Assembly: GCA_937873035.1 (NCBI GenBank)
Contig: CALMVA010000073.1
Location: 34,540-98,539 of the forward strand
Source: an uncultured Sphingomonadaceae bacterium
Lineage (GTDB): Bacteria; Pseudomonadota; Alphaproteobacteria; Sphingomonadales; Sphingomonadaceae
Reading direction: 5' to 3'
DNA: 64,000 nucleotides
Of the stretch, positions 57,006 through 64,000 are shown piece after piece. The position numbers and the translations under genes are program-made. The first letter of the stretch is position 1. Each line of letters begins with the position of its first letter. A model generated the notes under the pieces. That model saw nothing but the letters and a program-made list of their open reading frames with translations. It was not told the origin of the DNA and did no database searches.

Positions 57006-57929
57006 CTAAATCCGCTCGCCCGAAAGGCGCTGGCAGATGAGATCAAGCTGATCGAGCGATGAATAATCAAGCGTGACCGAGCCGCCACGCGCGCCGTGGT
57101 TGATGTGGACCTTGAGGCCCAGAATATCGCCCAACTGGCGCTCCAGCGCCTCAAGATCGGCATCGCGTCCGCCGCGCGCCGAGCTTCCGGCCGTCGCCTT
57201 GGTCACGCCGGGCTTGAACTTCTTGGCGAGCGCCTCGGTTTCGCGGACCGAAAGACCACGCTCGATAACTTGCTTGGCCAGCCCTTCGGGATCTTCGCAC
57301 TGGAGCAGCGCGCGGGCATGGCCCATCGACAACTCACCCGAAACAAGCCAGCCATGCACCCGCACCGGCAAATTGCGGAGACGCATCAGATTGGAGATGT
57401 GGCTGCGTGACTTGCCGACGATGCGGCCAAGCTCATCCTGGCTATGGCCATATTCTTCGATCAGGCGGCGATAGGTTTCGCCTTCTTCCCATGCATTGAG
57501 CTGTTCGCGCTGGATATTCTCGACCAGCGCGATCTCAAGCGCCGTGCGATCATCAAAATGCTTAACAATTACAGGAACTTGATGGAGATGTGCGCGTTGC
57601 GCCGCGCGCCAGCGACGCTCACCGGCGACGATCTGGAATGCCCCGCCCAAATCGCGCACGACAATCGGCTGGAGGACACCCAGCGCAACGATCGACTTGG
57701 CAAGCTCATCAAGGGCTGCATCATCAAAATTGCGGCGGGGCTGGTTGGGCAGCGGAGAAAGGCTCGCCACCGGCACGATGCGCACGCCTTCCGGCACCGG
57801 AACGCCGCTCTCTGCGCTCCCGGCCACGGGCGTGGCGGTTTCCGCCTGTATTTCGCCAAGCAGGGACGAAAGACCACGACCCAGACCGGTCGGGCGCTTC
57901 TTTGGCGTGAGAACGGGATCTTCGCTCAT
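57006..57929 (-). CDS. parB: Chromosome-partitioning protein ParB
   Basis: A 307-residue CTP-dependent centromere-binding protein. It starts MSEDPVLTPKKRPTGLGRGLSSLLGE, the usual N-terminus that contacts ParA. LPNQPRRNFDDAALDELAKSI and GERRWRAAQ (CTP-site motif) are followed by the helix-turn-helix HSQDELGRIVGKSRSHISNLMRL and a C-terminal dimer domain. Three parS sites lie within 3.4 kb. It overlaps parA by 4 bp. Its 3' side carries a REP-like element in place of holA. Confidence 0.97.
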   Translation of the reverse strand: MSEDPVLTPKKRPTGLGRGLSSLLGEIQAETATPVAGSAESGVPVPEGVRIVPVASLSPLPNQPRRNFDDAALDELAKSIVALGVLQPIVVRDLGGAFQIVAGERRWRAAQRAHLHQVPVIVKHFDDRTALEIALVENIQREQLNAWEEGETYRRLIEEYGHSQDELGRIVGKSRSHISNLMRLRNLPVRVHGWLVSGELSMGHARALLQCEDPEGLAKQVIERGLSVRETEALAKKFKPGVTKATAGSSARGGRDADLEALERQLGDILGLKVHINHGARGGSVTLDYSSLDQLDLICQRLSGERI

Positions 57930-58708
57930 GCGGCAACTTTCAACTGGGGCAATCTGCCAATAACTTCGCGCGCAAGCGCCATATAGGCCTCGGACCCGGA
58001 GCAACGATGATCGTAGATCAGCGCGGGCAACCCATGGCTCGGCGCTTCGGAAAGGCGTACATTGCGCGGGATGACGGTTTCAAACACCGCACTGCCCAGG
58101 CAGGCGCGCACATCATCTGCCACCTGTTCGGTCAGGCGATTGCGGCGATCATACATGGTGAGCGCAACCCCCAGGATCGAAAGGCCGGGATTGAACTTGG
58201 CACGGATGCGCTCAAACGTCTGAAGCAGCTGGCTCAGCCCTTCGAGGGCGAAAAATTCGCATTGCAGCGGCACCAGCAATGATTGCGCGGCAACAAGCGC
58301 GTTGATCGTGAGCAACCCCAGCGAGGGCGGGCAATCGATGAGGACAATATCCCATTTTCCCGGCGGCACAGCATCAAGCGCATTGCCAAGCCGTTGTGCG
58401 CGCTGCTCCACCTCGACCAGCTCGATCTCTGCCCCTGACAGGTCGACCGTCGCCGGAATCAGGTCAAGACGCGGGATTTTGGTCGCGATTGCGGCATCGA
58501 CAACACCCGATTCGGCCATCAGCACATCATAGCTTGAGCTTGTGCGCTGGCTCTGCCCCACACCAAGCCCGGTTGACGCATTGCCCTGCGGATCGAGGTC
58601 AATCAGCAATACGCGCCAGCCAATTGCCGACATGGCCGTCGCCAGATTGATCGCTGTCGTCGTTTTGCCAACGCCGCCCTTCTGGTTTGCAACGGTGATG
58701 CGGATCAT
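57926..58708 (-). CDS. parA: Chromosome-partitioning ATPase ParA
   Basis: A 260-residue deviant Walker A ATPase: [41 protein letters not shown] and WDIVLIDCPPSLGLLTINAL. It moves ParB-parS complexes on the nucleoid. Its ATG overlaps the rsmG stop (ATGA) and it overlaps parB by 4 bp. Confidence 0.97.
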   Translation of the reverse strand: MIRITVANQKGGVGKTTTAINLATAMSAIGWRVLLIDLDPQGNASTGLGVGQSQRTSSSYDVLMAESGVVDAAIATKIPRLDLIPATVDLSGAEIELVEVEQRAQRLGNALDAVPPGKWDIVLIDCPPSLGLLTINALVAAQSLLVPLQCEFFALEGLSQLLQTFERIRAKFNPGLSILGVALTMYDRRNRLTEQVADDVRACLGSAVFETVIPRNVRLSEAPSHGLPALIYDHRCSGSEAYMALAREVIGRLPQLKVAA

Positions 58709-59337
58709 TTCTTTCCGACCTTCCTGACGCCAGAGCCGATGAGGATCGCAGCTTCGGCATCGGTTATGCTCTGTTTCACGTGAAACGCACCTTGCCAGTC
58801 TTGTTTCACATTTTCCAGTTCATCGCGCGCAGAACGCCCTTTTGGAAGCAACCACAACGTCTTTTGTGTGGAAAAGCTGTGGGCCAGCTTCAACAACTTG
58901 GGCAGCGGGGCAAAAGCGCGCGCGCTGATGACGGCGGCGGGCGGACAATGCAATGTTTCAACCTTGCAGCCGTGCACCTGCGCATTGTCGATGCCGAGCG
59001 CCTCGATGACGCGATTGAGAAATCCAATGCGCCCGCGGCGCTCCTCGACCATGTGAACTTCACGGTCGCAGAGCAGCGCAACGATAATCGCAGGCATCCC
59101 CGCGCCTGACCCAAGGTCAAGCCAAAGCCCCTCGCCCGCCTCCGCCGCGAGCGGCACAAGCTGCGCTGAATCGACGATATGCCGCAGCCAGAACACGTCG
59201 AAGGTCGAGCGGGCGATGAGGTTCTGGTGCGCCGATTCGGCAATCACCATCTGCCGATAGAGATCAAGCTTTTCGAGTGTTTCACGTGAAACAGCCAATT
59301 CCTGGACGAGCCAGTCTTGCGCTTCCGTCTCGGTCAT
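58705..59337 (-). CDS. rsmG: 16S rRNA (guanine-N7)-methyltransferase RsmG
   Basis: A 210-residue methyltransferase that makes m7G527 of 16S rRNA. Motif I is [19 protein letters not shown] and [18 protein letters not shown] is typical of RsmG (GidB). It overlaps mnmG and parA by 4 bp each. Two parS sites are embedded in its coding sequence (58772-58787 and 59278-59293). Confidence 0.96.
   Translation of the reverse strand: MTETEAQDWLVQELAVSRETLEKLDLYRQMVIAESAHQNLIARSTFDVFWLRHIVDSAQLVPLAAEAGEGLWLDLGSGAGMPAIIVALLCDREVHMVEERRGRIGFLNRVIEALGIDNAQVHGCKVETLHCPPAAVISARAFAPLPKLLKLAHSFSTQKTLWLLPKGRSARDELENVKQDWQGAFHVKQSITDAEAAILIGSGVRKVGKK
58772..58787. promoter_or_regulatory. parS site 1
   Basis: TGTTTCACGTGAAACG, the canonical 16-bp parS (TGTTTCACGTGAAACA) with one end base changed. 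It lies within the 3' part of rsmG. Confidence 0.92.
59278..59293. promoter_or_regulatory. parS site 2
   Basis: TGTTTCACGTGAAACA, a perfect canonical parS, inside the 5' end of rsmG. Confidence 0.96.
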
Positions 59338-61181
59338 GCAGCTACCCTCCGGGCCTGAACAACTATGGCGGCGAGCGCGGCGGGTGTAATTCCGCGCACG
59401 CGCTCGGCCGCCCCAAGCGTTGCGGGCCGCGCCGCCTCCAGCTTTTCAACCATCTCATTGGAAAGGCCCGGCACTGCACGGAAATCGACACCCGCCAGCC
59501 CAATCCCCTCATTCGCGCGCATCGTGCGGATTTCAGCCTCCTGCCGGGCAATATAGGGCGCGTAACGCGCATCCTCGCGCAGCTCGGCGAGAACATCCAC
59601 AGGGCAATTGGCGATTGCCGGGCAAAGCGCCGCGAGTTGAGCATAGGTTGCCTCAATGAAGCGCAACCATTCAAAAAGGCTTTGGCGCGCGCCTTTCTCG
59701 CGCAATTCGATGCCGGTTTTGGCGATGTCAGCCCCTGAAACGAGCGCGTCCAGCGCCGCGCGCGCAGTTGCCCGCGCCACTTCACGTGATGCAAACCATT
59801 CCCGACGCGCCGCGCCAAGGCACCCCATGTCGCGCGCAATCGGCGTCAAACGGGTCGCGGCATTGTCTGCACGCAACCGGAGGCGATATTCGGCGCGTGC
59901 GGTGAGCATCCGATAGGGCTCTGTAATGCCTTGCAGCACAAGATCATCAATCAGCACGCCGATATAGGATGTCGCCCGATCGAGCACGAGCGGCGACTTG
60001 CCTAACGCCAGAGCAGCCGCGTTCAGCCCCGCCACCAGCCCCTGCGCCGATGCTTCTTCATAACCCGTCGTCCCGTTGATCTGCCCTGCGCAGAACACAG
60101 CGGGAAGCGCCCGAATTTCCAGCGTTGCCGCCAGCGCGCGCGGGTCGATATGGTCATATTCCACGGCATAGCCCGGCTGCACGATGCGGACATTCTCCAG
60201 CCCCGGAATCGTCCGCAGGAAAGCCTCCTGCACATCAGCGGGGAGCGAAGTTGAAATGCCGTTTGGATAGACGAGATGATCGTCCAGCCCCTCCGGCTCC
60301 AGAAACACCTGGTGCCCATCGCGGTCGCCAAAGCGATGAATCTTGTCTTCGATGGAAGGGCAATAGCGCGGCCCCTGCCCCTCGATCGCGCCCGAAAACA
60401 GGGGCGAGCGATCAAGCGCGGCGCGGATGACACCATGCGTTTCGTGCGTCGTCCGCGTGATCGCACACCAGAGTTGCGGCGCCGTGCGCGCGGGCGTCAG
60501 ATCAGAAAAGGTCCAGTCGTCCGCATCCGAGAATTGAACATCGAGCTGAGCCCAATTGATCGTCCGTCCATCAAGACGCGGCGGCGTTCCGGTTTTGAGG
60601 CGACCAATTGGCAGGTCAAGCGCGCGCAACTGCCCCCCAAGCGACACCGCCGCCGCCTCGCCGACGCGCCCCCCTTCGGACTGGGCTTCGCCGCAGAACA
60701 TCCGTCCGTTGAGGAAAGTTCCGGTCGCAAGCACAATCGCTTTCGCGTCGAGAATCGTGCCGTCCCCCAGCACCAGCCCATGGGCGCGACCGGCCTCGAT
60801 GATGAGCGACTGCGCTTCGCCCTCGATAATCTCCAGATTATCCTGCGCATCCAGAATCGCGTGGATCGCCGCCTTGAACCGCTTTCGGTCCGCCTGGATG
60901 CGCGGCCCCTGCACCGCCGCCCCCTTGGACGCGTTGAGCATCCGGTAATGTATGGCGGCCGCATCAGCGGCCCGCGCCATGATACCATCAAAGGCATCGA
61001 CCTCGCGCACAAGATGGCCCTTGCCCAGCCCGCCAATCGCGGGATTGCACGACATTGCGCCGATCATGTCACGCCGGAAGCTAACAAGCGCGGTGCGCGC
61101 GCCCATGCGCGCCGCCGCGCACGCCGCTTCGGCACCTGCATGGCCTCCGCCGATCACTATGACATCGAATGACTGATTCAT
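59334..61181 (-). CDS. mnmG: tRNA uridine-5-carboxymethylaminomethyl modification enzyme MnmG
   Basis: A 615-residue FAD enzyme (GidA). FAD motif [23 protein letters not shown]; conserved [34 protein letters not shown]-type segment [25 protein letters not shown] and the C-terminal [10 protein letters not shown]...[18 protein letters not shown]. With MnmE it modifies U34 of certain tRNAs. It overlaps the rsmG start and follows a parS site. Confidence 0.97.
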   Translation of the reverse strand: MNQSFDVIVIGGGHAGAEAACAAARMGARTALVSFRRDMIGAMSCNPAIGGLGKGHLVREVDAFDGIMARAADAAAIHYRMLNASKGAAVQGPRIQADRKRFKAAIHAILDAQDNLEIIEGEAQSLIIEAGRAHGLVLGDGTILDAKAIVLATGTFLNGRMFCGEAQSEGGRVGEAAAVSLGGQLRALDLPIGRLKTGTPPRLDGRTINWAQLDVQFSDADDWTFSDLTPARTAPQLWCAITRTTHETHGVIRAALDRSPLFSGAIEGQGPRYCPSIEDKIHRFGDRDGHQVFLEPEGLDDHLVYPNGISTSLPADVQEAFLRTIPGLENVRIVQPGYAVEYDHIDPRALAATLEIRALPAVFCAGQINGTTGYEEASAQGLVAGLNAAALALGKSPLVLDRATSYIGVLIDDLVLQGITEPYRMLTARAEYRLRLRADNAATRLTPIARDMGCLGAARREWFASREVARATARAALDALVSGADIAKTGIELREKGARQSLFEWLRFIEATYAQLAALCPAIANCPVDVLAELREDARYAPYIARQEAEIRTMRANEGIGLAGVDFRAVPGLSNEMVEKLEAARPATLGAAERVRGITPAALAAIVVQARRVAA

Positions 61182-61219
61182 GGCTCGCCGCTACGCATAG
61201 CATATCGGCGCGTCAAATG

Positions 61220-61235
61220 CGTTTCACGTGAAACA
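61220..61235. promoter_or_regulatory. parS site 3
   Basis: CGTTTCACGTGAAACA, canonical parS with one end base changed, in the 58-bp gap between mnmE and mnmG. Confidence 0.92.
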
Positions 61236-61239
61236 GCGT

Positions 61240-62514
61240 CTATTTACCAATGCAGAAGCCGCCAAAGAGTGCATCGAGCATCGATTCAACGCCCGACCTG
61301 CCCGTAAGCCCATCAAGCCGCGTCCGGGCAAGGCGCAGCAACTCAGCCCGCACCAGCAGGTCATCGCTGTGCACCGCCTCGTCAATCCAGCCAGCAACAT
61401 CGCGGACGATCTGCCGATGCCGCAGGTTGAGCGCAAGCGCGCCGGGGTGTGGCAGCAGCGCGCGTGCCGCCGAAACGATCTGCGCGCGCAAGGCCCCCAT
61501 GCCCGCGCCCGTCACCACAGAAACACCAAGCCCCGGACGCCCCGGCGCAAGATCACATCTGGCCGCAACAAGCAGCGCATCTTGCGGTATGTCGGCAGCC
61601 TCCCCCAGCCACAGAACAATATCAGCCTCGGCCATGGCCTGTTGCGAACGGGCAATACCAATCGCCTCGACGCGATCCACCGCCGCCGGCCCATCGCGCA
61701 AACCTGCCGTATCGGTCAGCAGCAGCGGAACACCATCCAGCGCGATCGGCGCTTCGATGCGATCCCGCGTGGTGCCTGCAACCTCGGTGACAATTGCGGC
61801 GTCACGGCCAATCAAGGCATTGAACAAGCTCGATTTTCCGGCATTTGGCGGCCCTGCGAGAACAACGCGGACGCCGTCCTTCAGCCGTTCTGCGGGTGGA
61901 GCCGCGAGCAGCGCCTTCATGTCCGCCAGCAGCGCCGACAGCGCCGCTGCATCATGCGCCACGTCCCCCACATCGCCTTCATCGGAAAAATCGAGCACCG
62001 CCTCGATCAGCGCCGATTCGCGCAGCAACCGCTGCTCCCAACCGGCGACAAGCTTGCCCAGCCCACCTTCGGCAAGCGCAATCGCCGACTGGCGCTGCAA
62101 TTCGGTTTCAGCCGCCAGAAGATCAGCCAACCCTTCGGCCTCTGCCAGATCAATCCGGCCATTTTCAAACGCGCGGCGCGTAAACTCACCCGCTTCAGCC
62201 CCGCGACAACCAGCAAGCGCGCCAAGCGCCGCCAGCACCGCCGCCACAACCGCCCGCCCGCCGTGAAGGTGGAGTTCTGCCAGATCTTCGCCGGTGGCGC
62301 TGTTCGGCCCTGGAAACCACAGCACCAGCCCATCATCCAGCGGCGCACCTTGCCCGTCTTTCAGGCGGCGGAAAGAGGCGCGGCGCGCTGCGGGCACGCG
62401 CCCGGCAAGTGCTGCAAGTGCCACGCCTGCCTGCGGTCCGCTGATCCGCACCACGGCAATGCCCGCAGGCGGCTGCCCGCTCGACAGCGCGAAGATCGTA
62501 TCCGCGTCAGACAT
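61240..62514 (-). CDS. mnmE: tRNA modification GTPase MnmE
   Basis: A 424-residue GTPase (TrmE). The N-terminal domain opens DTIFALSSGQPPAGIAVVRISG. The G domain has G1 GPPNAGKSSLFNAL, G2 TEVAGTTRD and G3 DTAGLRD. The C-terminus ends FCIGK, with the conserved CIGK cysteine. It forms the MnmEG complex with the next gene's product. Confidence 0.97.
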   Translation of the reverse strand: MSDADTIFALSSGQPPAGIAVVRISGPQAGVALAALAGRVPAARRASFRRLKDGQGAPLDDGLVLWFPGPNSATGEDLAELHLHGGRAVVAAVLAALGALAGCRGAEAGEFTRRAFENGRIDLAEAEGLADLLAAETELQRQSAIALAEGGLGKLVAGWEQRLLRESALIEAVLDFSDEGDVGDVAHDAAALSALLADMKALLAAPPAERLKDGVRVVLAGPPNAGKSSLFNALIGRDAAIVTEVAGTTRDRIEAPIALDGVPLLLTDTAGLRDGPAAVDRVEAIGIARSQQAMAEADIVLWLGEAADIPQDALLVAARCDLAPGRPGLGVSVVTGAGMGALRAQIVSAARALLPHPGALALNLRHRQIVRDVAGWIDEAVHSDDLLVRAELLRLARTRLDGLTGRSGVESMLDALFGGFCIGK

Positions 62515-62531
62515 TGGCGTAAAAAGCGCGA

Positions 62532-62771
62532 TCAGCTCTTCTTGGTTGAGGTTGAAAGCCCTTTGACGAGATCGCGGACGAAATCCATGCCCGCCGCCCC
62601 GCCGGGCACCCAGTTCCGCACCATTGAATCGACCATGTCTGGCGTCACGCCTTTCGACATCATCTCTTTCATCTGGCCGAGATAGACCTCATGCACTTCA
62701 GTCAGATCGGGCAGGCCAACAAGCCGCCGCACTTCTTCCGGCGTGCAATCGACCTCAATGTTGAACTTCAT
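62532..62771 (-). CDS. DUF6489 small protein
   Basis: A 79-residue protein opening MKFNIEVDCTPEEVRRLVGLPDLTEVHEVYLGQM, followed by VTPDMVDSMVRNWVPGGAAGMDFVRDLV. This matches DUF6489, known mainly from sphingomonads; the helix after VEVD resembles phasin/PHB-associated small proteins, but function is unknown. It is 17 bp upstream of the mnmE ATG on the same strand. An upstream ATG at 62810 is less likely. Confidence 0.82.
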   Translation of the reverse strand: MKFNIEVDCTPEEVRRLVGLPDLTEVHEVYLGQMKEMMSKGVTPDMVDSMVRNWVPGGAAGMDFVRDLVKGLSTSTKKS

Positions 62772-62819
62772 GGCGGCACCTCTCTTGAGCGGCATTGAAA
62801 ATCGGACCATCTGTGCGCC

Positions 62820-63323
62820 ATGCGCCGTCCGACCGCAACAGCCAGATTTGAGTGCCCGCTGGGCGTCATTTCGCTCATGGCGGATGATGCCCAGCTGCTG
62901 GGTGTGCGGATTTCACAGGCAAAGCATGGCGCCCCGCATGAAATCACGACGACCCATCCGATTTTGTCAATGGCACTTATTCAGCTTTCCCAATGGTTTG
63001 CAGGAGAACTGACCGGATTTGATCTTCCCCTCGCACCTTCGGGATCGGCAGAGGGAGAGGCGCTGCGCACGGGCATCGCCAGCATCCCTTATGGCGAAAC
63101 GATGACCTATGGTGCGCTCGCCATGCAGACCGGATCGGCCGCCCGCGCGGTCGGGCAGGCGTGCAAGACCAACCCCTTTCCGCTCATAATTCCGTGTCAC
63201 CGTGTCGTCTCGACCGCCGGGCCGGAATATTATTCAGCGGGAGACGGCCCACGCACCAAGACATGGCTGCTCGATTTCGAGTATAACCACCTGCCCCCGG
63301 AAAAAAGGACAAGACTGATATGA
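62820..63323 (+). CDS. ogt: Methylated-DNA-protein-cysteine methyltransferase (Ogt-type)
   Basis: A 167-residue DNA repair protein that removes O6-alkyl groups from guanine. The acceptor is Cys126 in PLIIPCHRVV, with IPYGETMTYGALA, AARAVGQACKTNPFP and WLLDFE. Its length is at the short end for the family and it has no Ada N-domain. The stop overlaps the dienelactone hydrolase start (ATGA). Confidence 0.95.
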   Translation: MRRPTATARFECPLGVISLMADDAQLLGVRISQAKHGAPHEITTTHPILSMALIQLSQWFAGELTGFDLPLAPSGSAEGEALRTGIASIPYGETMTYGALAMQTGSAARAVGQACKTNPFPLIIPCHRVVSTAGPEYYSAGDGPRTKTWLLDFEYNHLPPEKRTRLI

Positions 63324-64000
63324 GCATGACCCGCATCGGCGAGATGAACGCCTATGTCGCCGCCCCCGCCGGCACCCCCAAGGCCGCGATCATCGTGATC
63401 CCGGAAATTTTCGGGCTGAACCCCGGCATCCGCCAGAAGTGCGACACATGGGCCGCCAAGGGCTATCTCGCCGTCGCCATCGACATCTTCTGGCGGTTTG
63501 CGCCGGGCGTGGAACTCAATCCCGACATCGAGGCCGAATTGAACGAAGCCTTTGGCTATTTCCAGAAATATGACGCCAATGACGGCGTGCTCGACATCGA
63601 GACGACCATCAAGGCCGTCCGCGTGGGCCTTGCGGGCCATGCGCCGGTTGAAAAAATCGGCTGTGTCGGCTTCTGCCTTGGCGGAAGGCTCGCCTATATG
63701 GCGGCGACGCGCACCGACATTGATTGCTCGGTCGGCTATTATGGCGTGATGATCGATACGATGCTCAACGAATCGCACGCGATCGCCAATCCGTTGATGC
63801 TCCACATTCCGACGGCCGACCATCTGGTCGGCCCCGAAGCGCAGGCGGCCATTCATGCCGGGCTGGAGAACAATCGCCATGTCACGCTGCACGATTATGA
63901 AGGGCTGGACCATGGCTTTGCCGCGGAAATGGGCAATCGCCGCAACGAAGACGGCGCACAGCTCGCCGACGGGCGGACCGCTGAATTCTTCAAGGCGCAT
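63320..64000 (+). CDS. Dienelactone hydrolase family protein (partial, C-terminus outside window)
   Basis: The first 227 residues of an alpha/beta hydrolase. The DLH nucleophile is Cys119 in VGFCLGGRLAY, with Asp167 in TADHL and His198 in LDHGF as the likely triad, and Glu29 in VIPEIFGLN. The family opens dienelactones in chlorocatechol pathways, but many members are general carboxymethylenebutenolidases. The gene runs off the window edge. It is coupled to ogt by ATGA. Confidence 0.93.
   Translation, partial: MSMTRIGEMNAYVAAPAGTPKAAIIVIPEIFGLNPGIRQKCDTWAAKGYLAVAIDIFWRFAPGVELNPDIEAELNEAFGYFQKYDANDGVLDIETTIKAVRVGLAGHAPVEKIGCVGFCLGGRLAYMAATRTDIDCSVGYYGVMIDTMLNESHAIANPLMLHIPTADHLVGPEAQAAIHAGLENNRHVTLHDYEGLDHGFAAEMGNRRNEDGAQLADGRTAEFFKAH

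Noticed and set aside
58860..58880. DnaA-box-like TGTGGAAAA in rsmG
   Set aside because: A single imperfect match inside a coding region with no AT-rich stretch; not enough to propose an origin.

Overview
The window is a 64 kb piece of an alphaproteobacterial chromosome, most likely from the Sphingomonadaceae. The case rests on the high-GC, gene-dense layout, a large TonB-dependent receptor, a phasin, a DUF6489 gene, a hisC-tyrC pair like that described in Zymomonas, the PlsC/YdcF/FtsXE cluster and the mnmE-mnmG-rsmG-parA-parB cluster with canonical parS sites. No prophage, IS element, CRISPR array or rRNA operon was seen. One tRNA (Leu, GAG) is present. Nearly all genes are ordinary chromosomal genes, and many are joined by 1-4 bp stop/start overlaps.

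Layout. 1-7.1 kb: a HAD hydrolase fragment and yggS, divergent from a TenI/ThiE-like gene; a small outer-membrane barrel; then DUF3576, leuS, lptE and holA. 7.1-10.1 kb: two REP-like palindromes and a TonB-dependent receptor. 10.3-18.7 kb: infC (probable AUC start), a YbbA/YbbP-type ABC exporter with a DUF885 hydrolase gene between its two genes and tesA opposite, then a NahD-like isomerase and an SDR opposite an HxlR regulator that share a palindromic operator. 18.7-24.1 kb: clpS, phasin, GNAT, a two-subunit acyl-CoA dehydrogenase and an MFS carrier. 24.1-33 kb: glnD, an aspartyl beta-hydroxylase-like gene, mutS and maeB. 33-44 kb: bamE, a bc1 assembly chaperone, DUF177, metXW, hisC-tyrC, plsC-ydcF-ftsX-ftsE, a zinc-ribbon protein, a MATE exporter and tRNA-Leu.

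44.2-49.1 kb is a chaperone-usher pilus operon with two DUF4402 subunits and an unusual usher. 49.15-51.9 kb is a type III polyketide synthase / methyltransferase / flavoprotein cassette resembling phenolic-lipid pathways. 52-56.9 kb: msrB, a class A PBP, a zinc peptidase, a YcgN-like protein, a SCO protein and an ankyrin protein. 57-62.8 kb: parB, parA, rsmG, mnmG, mnmE with three parS sites, then DUF6489. The window ends in ogt and a partial dienelactone hydrolase.

The most notable features are: the pilus operon; the type III PKS cassette; three parS sites within 2.5 kb; three copies of a REP-like palindrome lying just after holA and just after parB, two genes that are neighbours in several other alphaproteobacteria, which suggests the roughly 50 kb between them is a rearranged or inserted block; and several compact regulatory sites (palindromic operators of the SDR/HxlR and acyl-CoA dehydrogenase promoters, a self-complementary -10 shared by two divergent genes, an AUC start for infC). 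All functions are read from sequence motifs without database searches.
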